A stretch of 64,000 nt of DNA from Amycolatopsis acididurans (lineage in GTDB: Bacteria > Actinomycetota > Actinomycetes > Mycobacteriales > Pseudonocardiaceae). Shown here piece after piece: positions 24,184-32,350 of this stretch. Every line of letters begins with the position of its first letter. Positions within the stretch are counted from its first letter, which is position 1. The stretch lies in contig NZ_JAAXLS010000003.1 of the NCBI RefSeq assembly GCF_012328925.1, positions 124,001-188,000 of the forward strand, written 5' to 3'. The position numbers were made by a program, and so were the translations under genes. The notes beneath the pieces were generated by a model. That model had not been told where the DNA came from. It saw only the letters and a list, made by a program, of their open reading frames with translations, and did no database searches.

Positions 24184-25398
24184 ATGACCAGCACACTCGA
24201 CCCCGCCGCCCTACCGGAATACCCGATGGCGCGGGCACCGGGCTGCCCGTTCGATCCGCCGCCGGGCCTGCGGGCCACACAGGAGGAAGGGCCGCTCACC
24301 CGGGTCCGGCTGTGGGACGGCAGCACACCGTGGCTGGTGACGCGCTACGCCGACCAGCGCACGCTGCTGGCCGATCCGCGCATCAGCGCCGACATCTCCA
24401 AACCGGGCTATCCCGCGCAGACTCAGGTCACGGGCGAGCGCTCGAAGATCAGCTTCATCCTGATGGACGATCCCGAGCACGCCCGCCTGCGGCGCATGGT
24501 GACCGCGCCGTTCACCATCAAGCGCATCGAGCGGATGCGGCCGGGCGTGCAGAAGATCGTGGACGAGCTCATCGACGAGATGCTGGCCGGGCCGAAACCG
24601 GCAGACCTGGTGGAGGCGTTCGCGTTGCCCGTGCCGTCGCTGGTGATCTGCCAGTTGCTCGGCGTGCCCTACTCCGACCACGATTTGTTTCAGGACAACA
24701 GCAAGGTCATCATCCGGCGCACCGCGACGCCCGAGGAACGCGACGCCGCGATGAACAACCTGGTGTCCTATCTGGACGAGCTGGTCGGAGCGAAGCTCGC
24801 CGAGCCCGCCGAGGACTTGTTGTCCGGGCTCGCCGAGCGGGTCAAGGCCGGTGAGCTCACCCGCGCCGAGGCCGCGCAGACGGGCGTGCTGCTGCTCATC
24901 GCCGGGCACGAGACCACCGCGAACATGATCGCGCTCGGCACACTGGCGCTGCTCGAACATCCGGCGCAGCTCAAGCTCCTGCGGGAGACCGAGGACCCGG
25001 GACTGATCTCCTCGGCGGTCGAGGAACTGTTGCGGTATCTGCACATCACGCACAACGGGCGCCGCCGGGTCGCACTCGCCGACATCGCGATCGCCGGGCA
25101 CGTCATCCGCGCGGGCGAAGGCGTGATCTTCCCGAACGACATCGGCAACCGCGATCCGGAGGTCTTCGCCGAGCCCGACCGGCTCGACATCGAACGGGAC
25201 GCGCGCAAGCACGTGGCGTTCGGGTTCGGCGTGCACCAGTGCCTCGGCCAGCCGCTGGCGCGCATGGAACTCCAGGTCGTCTCCGGCACGCTCTACAAGC
25301 GCGTGCCCACCCTCGCGCTGGCCACCGACCTCGGCGAGGTCGCGTTCAAACACGACGGTTCGGTCTACGGCGTCTACGAGCTGCCGGTGACCTGGTGA
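24184..25398 (+). CDS. Cytochrome P450 (second), CYP105-like
   Basis: 404 aa. The ATG has GAAGGGAG upstream. I-helix AGHETTA (240-246), K-helix EELLR and heme loop FGFGVHQCLG with Cys353 are intact. FILMDDPEHARLRRMVTAPF and the proximal sequences are of the CYP105 type, a group of soluble oxidases acting on xenobiotics, macrolides and other secondary metabolites. It shares only general features with the first P450, so the pair is not a recent tandem duplication. It forms an operon with the flanking ferredoxins. Confidence 0.92.
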   Translation: MTSTLDPAALPEYPMARAPGCPFDPPPGLRATQEEGPLTRVRLWDGSTPWLVTRYADQRTLLADPRISADISKPGYPAQTQVTGERSKISFILMDDPEHARLRRMVTAPFTIKRIERMRPGVQKIVDELIDEMLAGPKPADLVEAFALPVPSLVICQLLGVPYSDHDLFQDNSKVIIRRTATPEERDAAMNNLVSYLDELVGAKLAEPAEDLLSGLAERVKAGELTRAEAAQTGVLLLIAGHETTANMIALGTLALLEHPAQLKLLRETEDPGLISSAVEELLRYLHITHNGRRRVALADIAIAGHVIRAGEGVIFPNDIGNRDPEVFAEPDRLDIERDARKHVAFGFGVHQCLGQPLARMELQVVSGTLYKRVPTLALATDLGEVAFKHDGSVYGVYELPVTW

Positions 25399-25409
25399 AG
25401 GGATCGACG

Positions 25410-25604
25410 ATGAAGGTGCTCATCGACCAGGACAAGTGTGTCGCGTCTGGACAGTGCGTCGTCGCCGCGGGCGAGGTCTTCGACCAGCGCGACGAGGACG
25501 GCGTCGTCGTGCTGCTCGACCCCGAGCCATCCGCGGCGCTGGCGCAGGACGTGAGGCACGCCGCCCAGGTGTGCCCGGCGCTGGCGATCACCGTCGAGGA
25601 CTGA
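25410..25604 (+). CDS. 3Fe-4S ferredoxin, partner of the second P450
   Basis: 64 aa, starting 11 bp after the second P450 stop. Ligands Cys10, Cys16 (KCVASGQC) and Cys55 (QVCP). It is clearly related to the first ferredoxin (shared EVFDQRDEDGVVVLLDPEP-type core), so each P450 seems to travel with its own electron carrier. It is the last gene of the operon, followed by a strong hairpin. Confidence 0.9.
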   Translation: MKVLIDQDKCVASGQCVVAAGEVFDQRDEDGVVVLLDPEPSAALAQDVRHAAQVCPALAITVED

Positions 25605-25611
25605 GCGCAGC

Positions 25612-25643
25612 GTCCGGTGCCGCCGGCGCGGGCGGCACCGGAC
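25612..25643. terminator. Bidirectional hairpin terminator
   Basis: GTCCGGTGCCGCC and its perfect 13-bp complement (25631-25643) enclose a 6-nt loop, between the ends of the convergent ferredoxin and esterase genes. There is no T-tract, as is common in high-GC genomes. Confidence 0.65.
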
Positions 25644-26788
25644 TAGCTCGCGGCGAACGGCCCGTCCGTGGCGAACGCCAGCTCGGCGAAGCGCTCCCCC
25701 ATCCGCCGGTGCGTCGCCCCGTCGGGATGCAGCCCGTCCGGCAACGGCGCATCGCCCTCGCCGTGGAGTGCCCGTCCGTCCAGATAGGACATGTTCGGGT
25801 CGCACCGGCCGGCCACGATGCCGGCGAGCACCTCCCGGATCACGGCGAGCGTGAGCTTGCCGCTCGCCCGCTCCGCCGGGTCACCCGTGGCATGGAACTT
25901 CATCTGTCCACGGGCCAGCGCGTCGGGGTCGAAGGCACCCGGGCCGGGCGTGTCCTCGTGGATCGGGCAGTGGATCGGTGAGAGGACCAGCAGCGGCGTG
26001 TCCGGATGCCCGTCGCGGATGGTGTCCAGGAAACCGTGCACGGCGGGACCGAAGACCCGCAGCCGCATCGCGTCCGCGTTGACCAGGTTGATGCCGATCT
26101 TCACGCTGATCAGGCCCGCGGGTGTGTCCCGCATGGCGCGCGCGGTGAACGGATCGAGCAGGGCGCTGCCGCCGAACCCCAGGTTGATCAGCTCCACCCC
26201 GCCGAGCGACGCGGCGAGCGCGGGCCAGCTGGTGGCCGGGCTCGCGGCGTTGGAGCCCTGGCTGATGGAACTGCCGTGGTGCAGCCAGACCCGGCGGCCG
26301 GAGTCGGGCACCGGGCCGGCCGGCGCGTCGGCGCGCAACGCCACCAGTTCGCTGATCTCGTTGTGCGGCAACCAGATCTCGACGTCCTTGAGCCGCTCCG
26401 GCAGCCCGGCGAACCGCATGGTGCCCACCGGGCCGGGGACGTGCTCGACCGCGCCGGTGGCCGGGTCGATGATCGTCGTGTCCCCACCGGAGGCCGTGGC
26501 CCGCGCGGTGAGCTCGCCGTCGACGAGCAGGTCGTAGACGCCGCCCGGGCGGGGCGGCAAGCCGGCGTAGACCCGCCTGGTGCGCCGCGCGTCGAGTTCG
26601 ATGACGGTGGCCCGGGTGCGCAGCGCGAGACGCACCCCGGACGGCTCGGACTCCGCCGTCAGAAGCTGACCGTCGGTGCACTGGGCACGGGCCCGCGCGG
26701 GCAGGCGGTGCGGCAGCAGGCCGCGCGCGGTGTCTTCCAGATCGAGCGCGCCGCGCAGCAGGTCCGCGGTGATCGGGGTCGGGTGCAC
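25643..26788 (-). CDS. GDSL-type esterase with SsfX3-like N-terminal domain
   Basis: 381 aa from GTG 26788 with a GGCGGAAG ribosome site. Residues about 1-170 form an N-terminal beta-rich domain like that seen before GDSL catalytic domains of the SsfX3 type. The catalytic domain has WLHHGSSISQ (nucleophile Ser in block I), a central LINLGFGG (block II Gly), GINLVN in place of the usual GxND, and DGLHPDGATH with the catalytic Asp/His. No signal peptide, so cytoplasmic. In tetracycline biosynthesis SsfX3 transfers an acyl group; here ester hydrolysis or acyl transfer is possible. It is 13 bp downstream of the TetR gene and likely under its control. Confidence 0.85.
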   Translation of the reverse strand: MHPTPITADLLRGALDLEDTARGLLPHRLPARARAQCTDGQLLTAESEPSGVRLALRTRATVIELDARRTRRVYAGLPPRPGGVYDLLVDGELTARATASGGDTTIIDPATGAVEHVPGPVGTMRFAGLPERLKDVEIWLPHNEISELVALRADAPAGPVPDSGRRVWLHHGSSISQGSNAASPATSWPALAASLGGVELINLGFGGSALLDPFTARAMRDTPAGLISVKIGINLVNADAMRLRVFGPAVHGFLDTIRDGHPDTPLLVLSPIHCPIHEDTPGPGAFDPDALARGQMKFHATGDPAERASGKLTLAVIREVLAGIVAGRCDPNMSYLDGRALHGEGDAPLPDGLHPDGATHRRMGERFAELAFATDGPFAAS

Positions 26789-26801
26789 AGGACTTCCGCC
26801 T

Positions 26802-27371
26802 TCAGGTGGTGGGCCAGTTCCGCAGGAGGGCGTCGAGGGCGTCGACGATCCGCGGCCAGCTCACCTCGGGGCCGGGTGCGCTGTGGCTGAAGCCGCCGCC
26901 CAGCTCCAGGCTCACGTACCCGTGGAAGACGCTGCCGAGCAGCCGGACGGCATGCGTCTGCTCCGGCTCGCTCAGCTCGTAGCCACGCAGGATCGCCCGC
27001 GTCATCTCCGCGTGCCGCGGCCCCGCACTGGCGGCCGCCGTCTCCGGGTCGAGCCGGAGCTGGGCCGCGGCGTAGCGGCCCGGATGCTGCCTGGCGTAAT
27101 CGCGGTAGACGTTCGCGAACGCGGTCAGCGCGTCCTTGCCCGCCCGGCCGGCCAGCGCGGCCGCACCACGGTCGGCGAGTTCGGCCAGCGCCAGCAGCGC
27201 GATCCGCGTCTTGAGGTCCTGCGAGCTCTTCACGTGCGAGTACAGACTCGCGACCTGGACGCCGAAACGCCGGGCCAGCGCCGAAACGGTGACCTGGTCG
27301 AAACCGGCCTCGTCGGCCAGCTCCGCTCCGGCCACCGTCAGGCGCTCGGCGGTCAGCCCCACCCGTGCCAT
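26802..27371 (-). CDS. TetR/AcrR-family regulator
   Basis: 189 aa from ATG 27371, after AAGGAGGGGTG. The helix-turn-helix is at about 15-55 (QVTVSALARRFGVQVASLYS HVKS split over two helices); the C-terminal domain is of the WHG type (GSVFHGYVSLELGGGF). It is co-directional with the esterase gene 13 bp downstream, and two candidate operators lie 13 and 34 bp upstream of its start. It probably represses itself and the esterase; ligand unknown. Confidence 0.88.
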   Translation of the reverse strand: MARVGLTAERLTVAGAELADEAGFDQVTVSALARRFGVQVASLYSHVKSSQDLKTRIALLALAELADRGAAALAGRAGKDALTAFANVYRDYARQHPGRYAAAQLRLDPETAAASAGPRHAEMTRAILRGYELSEPEQTHAVRLLGSVFHGYVSLELGGGFSHSAPGPEVSWPRIVDALDALLRNWPTT

Positions 27372-27380
27372 CACCCCTCC

Positions 27381-27420
27381 TTGCTAAACCATTTAAGCAT
27401 CTTCCTAAAAGATTTAGCAA
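27381..27420. promoter_or_regulatory. Double palindromic operator before the TetR-esterase pair
   Basis: CTAAACCATTTAA (27384-27396) and CTAAAAGATTTAG (27405-27417) share the plan CTAAA-N3-TTTAG, and the whole block is bracketed by TTGCTAAA and its complement TTTAGCAA. It is a conspicuous AT-rich island in this GC-rich DNA, suggesting cooperative binding of two repressor dimers. Confidence 0.6.
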
Positions 27421-27430
27421 AGCGGGAGGG

Positions 27431-27870
27431 TCACACGTCGTAAAGCCAGTCCAGGTACTTGTCGTCGGCGAGGTCGCGCTGCCGGAACAGCTCGTTGCGC
27501 AGTACCCGCGCCACGCCGTCCACGTACCAGATGTCGCCCCACATCCGGGCGGTGGTCTGCCTGCGCGCGGTCCGCGCGGCCACGGTGTTGAAGATCTCCC
27601 CGCGCCGCAAGGCCTACTGCACGAGATGGCAGCCCGGCCCGAGGTAGACGACGACGTCGTTCTTCGCGTCCGGATCCAGTTCCCGGCCCAGCTGCTCCAC
27701 CGGGAACGCGCCCGCGCGGGGATGTCGAGCAGATCGCTGCGGTGGATCACCACGGACGGCGCGCGATAGCGCTGCGCGAACTCGTCCCGCAGATCCCGAT
27801 GCGTCAGCTCGGTTCCGTCGACGGCGTCACGGAAGACCAGCCGGTTGGGCAGCACGCCGGCGCCGATGAC
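27431..27870 (-). pseudogene. Decayed 3-hydroxybenzoate 6-hydroxylase-type flavin monooxygenase
   Basis: Three segments of one protein can be read in two frames. First LPNRLVFRDAVDGTELTHRD up to VVIHRSDLLDI. Then, after a deletion and frame change, VVVYLGPGCHLVQ, followed by an in-frame TAG (27614-27616) where homologues have Tyr, and LRRGEIFNTVA. Then, after another deletion, TARMWGDIWYVDGVARVLRN to the natural end at 27431. These blocks align in order with Rhodococcus 3-hydroxybenzoate 6-hydroxylase, but the FAD-binding N-terminus and roughly 200 internal residues are missing. The hydroxylase would have fed gentisate into the dioxygenase next door. Confidence 0.75.
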
Positions 27871-27871
27871 C

Positions 27872-28693
27872 TCAGCCCGCCTTCGCCGTGTTCTCCAGCC
27901 GGCCGATGCCGGCGATCTCGGTGACGACCGTGTCGCCCTCGGCGAGGTACCGGGGAGGTTTGCGCGCGTGGCCGACACCGCCGGGCGTGCCGGTGGCGAT
28001 GATGTCGCCGGGGCGCAGCGTGATGATCGTGGACGCGTAGCGGACCAGGTCTACGGGGCCGAACACCAGATCGGAGGTGTCCGCCTTCTGCACGATCTCA
28101 CCGTTGACCGCACAGGTCATCGACAGCGAGGGCCGCAGCCCGCCCGGCAGTTCATCGGGCGTGACGAGCACCGGCCCGAGCGGTGTGGTGCCCTCGAACG
28201 TCTTGCCCTGCAACCATTCCTTGGTGCGGAACTGCCAGTCGCGCATCGTCACGTCGTTCATCACGGTGAAGCCCGCGATGGCCTGCTCTGCCTCCTGCTC
28301 GCTCGCACGGCGCACGGTCTTGCCCACCACGACGGTCAGTTCGGCCTCCCAGTCCACGGCGGAGGATTCGGGGGCGAGCGCGATGTCGTCCCGCGGGCCG
28401 ATCAGCGCGTCGGCGAACTTCGCGAACAGCGTCGGATACTCGGGCAGGTCACGGCCCATCTCCAGAATGTGGTTGCGGTAGTTGAGACCGACGCACAGCA
28501 CCTTGCCCGGGTGCGGCACGACCGGCGCGAGCGCGGTCCCGCGCAGCGGATGCACCGCTCCCCCGGCCGCCGTTGCCGGGTCGCCTGCGGCCAGCAGCGC
28601 GCCGACGTCGGGGAAGTCCAGCTCGGCATAGCCGTCGTCGGTCAGCCGCGCGGCGCGGGTGCCCTCGGGAGTGCGGATGGTCGCGAGTTTCAC
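27872..28693 (-). CDS. Fumarylacetoacetate-hydrolase-family protein, probably fumarylpyruvate hydrolase
   Basis: 273 aa from GTG 28693, overlapping the gentisate dioxygenase stop by 4 bp. A short N-terminal domain precedes the FAH domain: VLCVGLNYRNH (about 83-93), the metal-ligand stretch WEAELTVVVGK, FTVMNDVTMRDWQ, and TGTPGGVG near the C-terminus. Coupled translation with gentisate 1,2-dioxygenase points to hydrolysis of fumaryl- or maleylpyruvate to pyruvate plus fumarate or maleate. No maleylpyruvate isomerase gene is in the window. The decayed hydroxylase begins 1 bp downstream. Confidence 0.88.
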   Translation of the reverse strand: MKLATIRTPEGTRAARLTDDGYAELDFPDVGALLAAGDPATAAGGAVHPLRGTALAPVVPHPGKVLCVGLNYRNHILEMGRDLPEYPTLFAKFADALIGPRDDIALAPESSAVDWEAELTVVVGKTVRRASEQEAEQAIAGFTVMNDVTMRDWQFRTKEWLQGKTFEGTTPLGPVLVTPDELPGGLRPSLSMTCAVNGEIVQKADTSDLVFGPVDLVRYASTIITLRPGDIIATGTPGGVGHARKPPRYLAEGDTVVTEIAGIGRLENTAKAG

Positions 28694-29802
28694 TTCGGGT
28701 CCTCCTGGACGCGGTGCTGGTCGAGTCGTTCGAAGATCGGGGTGTCGGAGAAGCGGAACAGGTCGAGCCCGTGCTCGGTGGACAGGTGCAGCGGCTGCCA
28801 CGAGGGCACCACGAACAGGTCGCCGCGCTCCACCGTCCAGCTCACGTCGCCGACGCTCACCTGCCCGGAACCCTCGAAGACCTGGTACACCGACGAGCCG
28901 ACCTCGCGGACCGCGGCGGTTTCGGTGTCGCGCGCGAGGCGGTGGAACTCGGTGCGGATGGTCGGCATGACATCGCCGCCGGTGGTCGGGTTCGTGTAGC
29001 GCACGGCGGCGTGTCCCGGTCCGGCGGTGGCGGGATACCCCTCGGCCTCGAGCGCGAGCTGGTCGCTGAGCGCGCGGTCGGTGTACTCCCAGCGGTAGGC
29101 CAGCAGCGGCGTCGCGGGCGCGGGCGTGAGGTGTGTGAGCGGCCGCAGGCCCGGATGCGCCCACAGGCGTTCCGAGCGGGACTTCTCCGGCGCCTCGCGG
29201 GTCTCCACCTCGTCCGGCCCGAACTCGAAGAACGTGCTCTCGCCGAAGTACTGGAACGGGATGTCGAGCCCGTCGATCCAGGCCATCGGCCGGTCGGTGT
29301 TGTTGTGGTGGCCGTGCCAGTTCCACCCCGCCTGCGGCAGGAAATCCCCGCGCCGCATCGCGACCGGGTCGCCGTTGACGACGGTCCACACGCCCTCGCC
29401 CTCGACGACGAACCGGAACGCGTTCTGGGTGTGCCGGTGCACGGGCGCGTCCTCGCCGGGATTGAGGTACTGGATCGCGGCCCACAGCGTCGGCGTGGCG
29501 AACGGCCTGCCGGCCAGGCCCGGATTGGCGAGCGCGATGGCGCGGCGCTCGCCGCCCCGGCCGACCGGCACCAGCTCGCCGGCCCGCTCGGCCATCGGCA
29601 GCAGCGTGTTCCAGCGCCACAGATGGGCGCTCGCCTTGGACCGTGGCGCGGGCGGCATGAGATCGCCGATCTCCGTCCACAGTGGAATCAGCAGCTCCGA
29701 CTCGAAGCCGCGGTAGAGCGCTTCCAGCTCCGGCGTGCGCTCCGGCTGGTTCTCGGCGTCGCTCGCGGTGATCGTCACCGGCGACTCGCTGGCGGTGGTC
29801 AT
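28690..29802 (-). CDS. Gentisate 1,2-dioxygenase
   Basis: 370 aa. It is a bicupin: the N-terminal cupin contains APVHRHTQNAFRFVVEGEG with the iron-binding His-x-His and NWHGHHNN, and the C-terminal cupin contains SSVYQVFEGSG and WQPLHLSTEHGLDLFRFSD. These are the hallmarks of gentisate dioxygenases, which cleave gentisate between C1 and C2 to maleylpyruvate using Fe(II) and O2. It is first in the operon with the FAH-family gene. It diverges from the IclR gene with a 48-bp gap, so IclR control by an aromatic acid is likely. Confidence 0.92.
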   Translation of the reverse strand: MTTASESPVTITASDAENQPERTPELEALYRGFESELLIPLWTEIGDLMPPAPRSKASAHLWRWNTLLPMAERAGELVPVGRGGERRAIALANPGLAGRPFATPTLWAAIQYLNPGEDAPVHRHTQNAFRFVVEGEGVWTVVNGDPVAMRRGDFLPQAGWNWHGHHNNTDRPMAWIDGLDIPFQYFGESTFFEFGPDEVETREAPEKSRSERLWAHPGLRPLTHLTPAPATPLLAYRWEYTDRALSDQLALEAEGYPATAGPGHAAVRYTNPTTGGDVMPTIRTEFHRLARDTETAAVREVGSSVYQVFEGSGQVSVGDVSWTVERGDLFVVPSWQPLHLSTEHGLDLFRFSDTPIFERLDQHRVQEDPK

Positions 29803-29850
29803 GCTTCCAGCGTGGGTGAAGTTCTGCGCACAGGGATAGAGTTTTCTGCT

Positions 29851-30588
29851 ATGAGGAATAAGCCGCAGTACTCGATCGCCTCGGTGGACCACGCCCTGCA
29901 GCTGGCCGCACTGCTGCAGCAGGAGGGCACGCTGCGGGTGACCGACGCGGCGGACCGGCTCGGCGTGTCGGCGTCCACGGCTCACCGGCTGCTGTCGATG
30001 CTGGTGTACCGGGACTTCGCCGAACAGGGCCCGGACCGCCGCTACGGCCCCGGCAAGGTACTGCGGCCCGCGGCGGCATCGGAGGCGCCGGTGCCGTTGC
30101 TGCGGCGGGCTTCCGGGCCGCACCTGCGCAAGCTGGTGGACACCACGAGGGAGACGGCGAACCTGATGGTGCTCGCCGGCATCGAAGTGCGGTTCGTGAC
30201 GACGGTCGAGTGCGACCAGGTCCTGCGGGTCGGCGACCGGGTCGGGCGGTCGCTGCCCGCGCATCTGTCCTCGGGCGGGAAGGCGATGCTGGCCGCGCTC
30301 ACCCCGGCCGCGGTGGACGCGCTCTACGCGGACGCGGACCTCGACCTGCCGCGGCTGCACCGGGAACTGCGGCTCGTGCGCAAGCGTGGGTTCGCGATCA
30401 ACGACCAGCGCACGGAAACGGGGCTGACCGCGGTGGGCGTCGCGGTGCGGGACGCGTCGGGCACGCCCGTGGCGGCCGTCTCCAGCGCCCTGCCCACGGC
30501 GCGGTTCGCCCGTGAGAAGCTGTCCGCCCTGGTCAGCGCCGTGTCCGAGGCGGTCGGCGGGATCGAGATCGAGCTCGTCGCCGGTTAA
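29851..30588 (+). CDS. IclR-family regulator of the gentisate operon
   Basis: 245 aa. The N-terminal winged helix (YSIASVDHALQLAALLQQEG, VTDAADRLGVSASTAHRLLS) and C-terminal IclR effector domain (LPAHLSSGGKAMLAALTP, RKRGFAINDQRTETGLTAVG) are complete. IclR proteins commonly activate or repress aromatic ring-cleavage operons; this one is divergent from gentisate dioxygenase. No strong ribosome site precedes the ATG. The stop overlaps by 4 bp the stop of the convergent CDF transporter gene. Confidence 0.9.
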   Translation: MRNKPQYSIASVDHALQLAALLQQEGTLRVTDAADRLGVSASTAHRLLSMLVYRDFAEQGPDRRYGPGKVLRPAAASEAPVPLLRRASGPHLRKLVDTTRETANLMVLAGIEVRFVTTVECDQVLRVGDRVGRSLPAHLSSGGKAMLAALTPAAVDALYADADLDLPRLHRELRLVRKRGFAINDQRTETGLTAVGVAVRDASGTPVAAVSSALPTARFAREKLSALVSAVSEAVGGIEIELVAG

Positions 30589-31610
30589 CCCGAGTGGTGC
30601 GCCACCAGCTCGTGCGCGGCCTCGGCGCGGGCGGCGGGTTCGGTGTGCACCACGGCCGCGGCCAGCCGGGGCATCTCGTGCAGCAGGCGATGCTCGACGT
30701 CGTGCGCGATGCGATGTGCCTGCTCGACCGTGAGCGCGGGATCGAGCGCGACCGACAGCTCGGCCCGCAGGCTGTGCCCGATCCACCGCATCCGGACCGC
30801 ACCGGCACCGCGTACCCCAGGCGCCGCCGCGGCCACCCGCTCCGCGAGCTCCACCATCGCCGGATCGACCGCGTCGAGCAGCCGCCGGAACACCTCCCGC
30901 GCCGCGTCCCGCAGCACGAACACGATCAGCACCGTGATCACCAGCCCGATGACCGGGTCCGCGAGCGGCAGGCCGAGCGCGACCCCGGCCGCGCCCAGCA
31001 CCACCGCGAGCGAGGTGAACCCGTCGGTGCGGGCGTGCAGCCCGTCGGCGACCAGCGCGGCCGAGCCGATGCGCCGCCCGACCTTGATCCGCCAGCGGGC
31101 GACCAGCTCGTTGCCCGCGAATCCGCACAGGCCCGCGACCGCCAGCACCCACAGGTGCTCCACCGGCCGCGGTTCGATCAGCCGCAGCACCGCCTCGTAA
31201 CCGGCGAAGGCGGCGGACGCGGCGATGATCAGCACGACCACGACGCCCGCCAGATCCTCGGCGCGGCCGAGGCCGTAGGTGTAGCGTCGCGTGGCCACCC
31301 GCCTGCCCAGCACGAACGCGATGCCGAGCGGGACCGCGGTCAGCGCGTCGGCGAAGTTGTGCACCGTGTCGCCCAGCAGCGCGACCGATCCGGTTACCGC
31401 CACGAGCGCGAGCTGGATCAGCGCGGTCGCGAACAGCGCCACGAAGGACCACACCAGCGTGCGGACGCCGGCCCGGCTCGCCTCCAGCGCGGAGTCGACG
31501 CGGTCGGCGCTGTCGTGCCCGTGCGGGGTGAGCACGTGCCGCACCCGCGACCACAACGTCCGCCGGTGCCCGTGTCCGTGCCCGTGTCCATGTCCGTGTG
31601 AATGCGCCAT
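30585..31610 (-). CDS. Cation diffusion facilitator (zinc/cobalt exporter)
   Basis: 341 aa. The His-rich start HSHGHGHGHGHGHRR binds metal. Six helices follow; HNFADAL (helix II) and HARTDG (helix V) give the two HxxxD/DxxxH-type metal sites of CDF transporters. A cytoplasmic C-terminal domain with regulatory metal sites ends the protein. It exports divalent cations (Zn, Co, perhaps Cd) against protons. Only 41 bp separate it from the divergent ArsR-family gene, its likely metal-responsive repressor. Confidence 0.93.
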   Translation of the reverse strand: MAHSHGHGHGHGHGHRRTLWSRVRHVLTPHGHDSADRVDSALEASRAGVRTLVWSFVALFATALIQLALVAVTGSVALLGDTVHNFADALTAVPLGIAFVLGRRVATRRYTYGLGRAEDLAGVVVVLIIAASAAFAGYEAVLRLIEPRPVEHLWVLAVAGLCGFAGNELVARWRIKVGRRIGSAALVADGLHARTDGFTSLAVVLGAAGVALGLPLADPVIGLVITVLIVFVLRDAAREVFRRLLDAVDPAMVELAERVAAAAPGVRGAGAVRMRWIGHSLRAELSVALDPALTVEQAHRIAHDVEHRLLHEMPRLAAAVVHTEPAARAEAAHELVAHHSG

Positions 31611-31615
31611 AGTGC

Positions 31616-31645
31616 TTGCCAGAATGCCCTGCTCAGGGTCAATAT
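31616..31645 (+). promoter_or_regulatory. Candidate promoter of the ArsR gene, leaderless transcript
   Basis: TTGCCA (31616-31621) and CAATAT (31640-31645) with an 18-bp spacer would start transcription at about the ATG 31652. The gene lacks a properly spaced ribosome site, which fits a leaderless mRNA. The divergent CDF promoter must overlap this region. Confidence 0.4.
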
Positions 31646-31651
31646 GCAAGG

Positions 31652-31996
31652 ATGCGCGCGCATGAGAACGTCTCCGATGGCCAGCTCACCGTGGCGGCCG
31701 GGGTGCTCGCCCATCTCGCCGATCCGACCCGGCTGCACCTGCTGCGCCTGCTGACCACCGAACAGGACGTGAACACCCTGACCGCGCAGGTCGCCGCCTC
31801 ACGGTCGTCGGTGTCACAGCATCTGGGCCGGCTGCGGCTGGCGGGGCTGGTGCGGGCGCGGCGCGAGGGCAGGCGGATGCTGTACCGCATCACCAGCGAC
31901 CACCTGTCCAAACTGGTCGGCGAGGCGCTCGACTACGCCGATCACGCGGTGCGCGGCATCCCGCACCACCAGCACGAGCAGGTGCTCAGTCCTTGA
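31652..31996 (+). CDS. ArsR/SmtB-family metal sensor
   Basis: 114 aa from ATG 31652. The winged helix is typical (ADPTRLHLLRLLTTEQDVNT, SRSSVSQHLGRLRLAGLVRA). The C-terminal helix LDYADHAVRGIPHHQHEQ has the Asp/His pattern of the alpha-5 sensing site of CzrA/NmtR-like zinc, cobalt or nickel sensors; no Cys ligands are present. It should repress the divergent CDF gene and itself until metal binds. The last 11 bp overlap the convergent SHOCT gene. Confidence 0.9.
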   Translation: MRAHENVSDGQLTVAAGVLAHLADPTRLHLLRLLTTEQDVNTLTAQVAASRSSVSQHLGRLRLAGLVRARREGRRMLYRITSDHLSKLVGEALDYADHAVRGIPHHQHEQVLSP

Positions 31997-32234
31997 GCGA
32001 GCGGTGCCGCAGCAGGTCGAGCCCCCGCTGGTATTCCTGCTCGTCGATCTCGCCGCGCGCGAACCGCTCCGCGAGCAGGTCCTCCGGCGACTGCCGGGTC
32101 GAGGCGCGCTCACGGTTGAAGTAGCGGAACAGCGCGATCCCGCCGAAGATGAGCAGCACCCAGAACACGATCCCGCTGATGCTCATCAGCGCGTAGCCCC
32201 AGCCGTTCATGCCGTTGCCGTACCAGTACATCAT
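31986..32234 (-). CDS. SHOCT-domain membrane protein
   Basis: 82 aa; AAAGGAG lies 6 nt before the ATG. An aromatic/Gly/Asn-rich start (MMYWYGNGMNGWGY) leads to one transmembrane helix (SISGIVFWVLLIFGGIALF) and a C-terminal SHOCT domain (EDLLAERFARGEIDEQEYQR). SHOCT modules mediate oligomerisation or quality control; short forms like this are common near metal or stress genes. No specific function can be given. Confidence 0.82.
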   Translation of the reverse strand: MMYWYGNGMNGWGYALMSISGIVFWVLLIFGGIALFRYFNRERASTRQSPEDLLAERFARGEIDEQEYQRGLDLLRHRSLKD

Positions 32235-32325
32235 CGCCGGCTCCTTTCCGTGTCTCCCACGATGCGCCGCGCCTGCCGAGCGGGGCGACGGCCGAACGTC
32301 ACCGTCCCGGACGCCCAAGGTCCCG

Positions 32326-32341
32326 TGTAACACGTGCTACA
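32326..32341. promoter_or_regulatory. Operator-like palindrome before chrB
   Basis: TGTAACACGTGCTACA: halves match at 7 of 8 positions. It ends 9 bp before the GTG of chrB and overlaps a possible -10 (TACATT, 32338-32343), so the transcript may be leaderless. It is a good candidate for autoregulation by ChrB. Confidence 0.5.
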
Positions 32342-32350
32342 TTCCTCGAT

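Noticed and set aside
29803-31554. Upstream extension of the gentisate dioxygenase frame to about 950 codons
   Set aside because: It is antisense to the IclR gene and shadows the CDF gene; family similarity begins only at ATG 29802.
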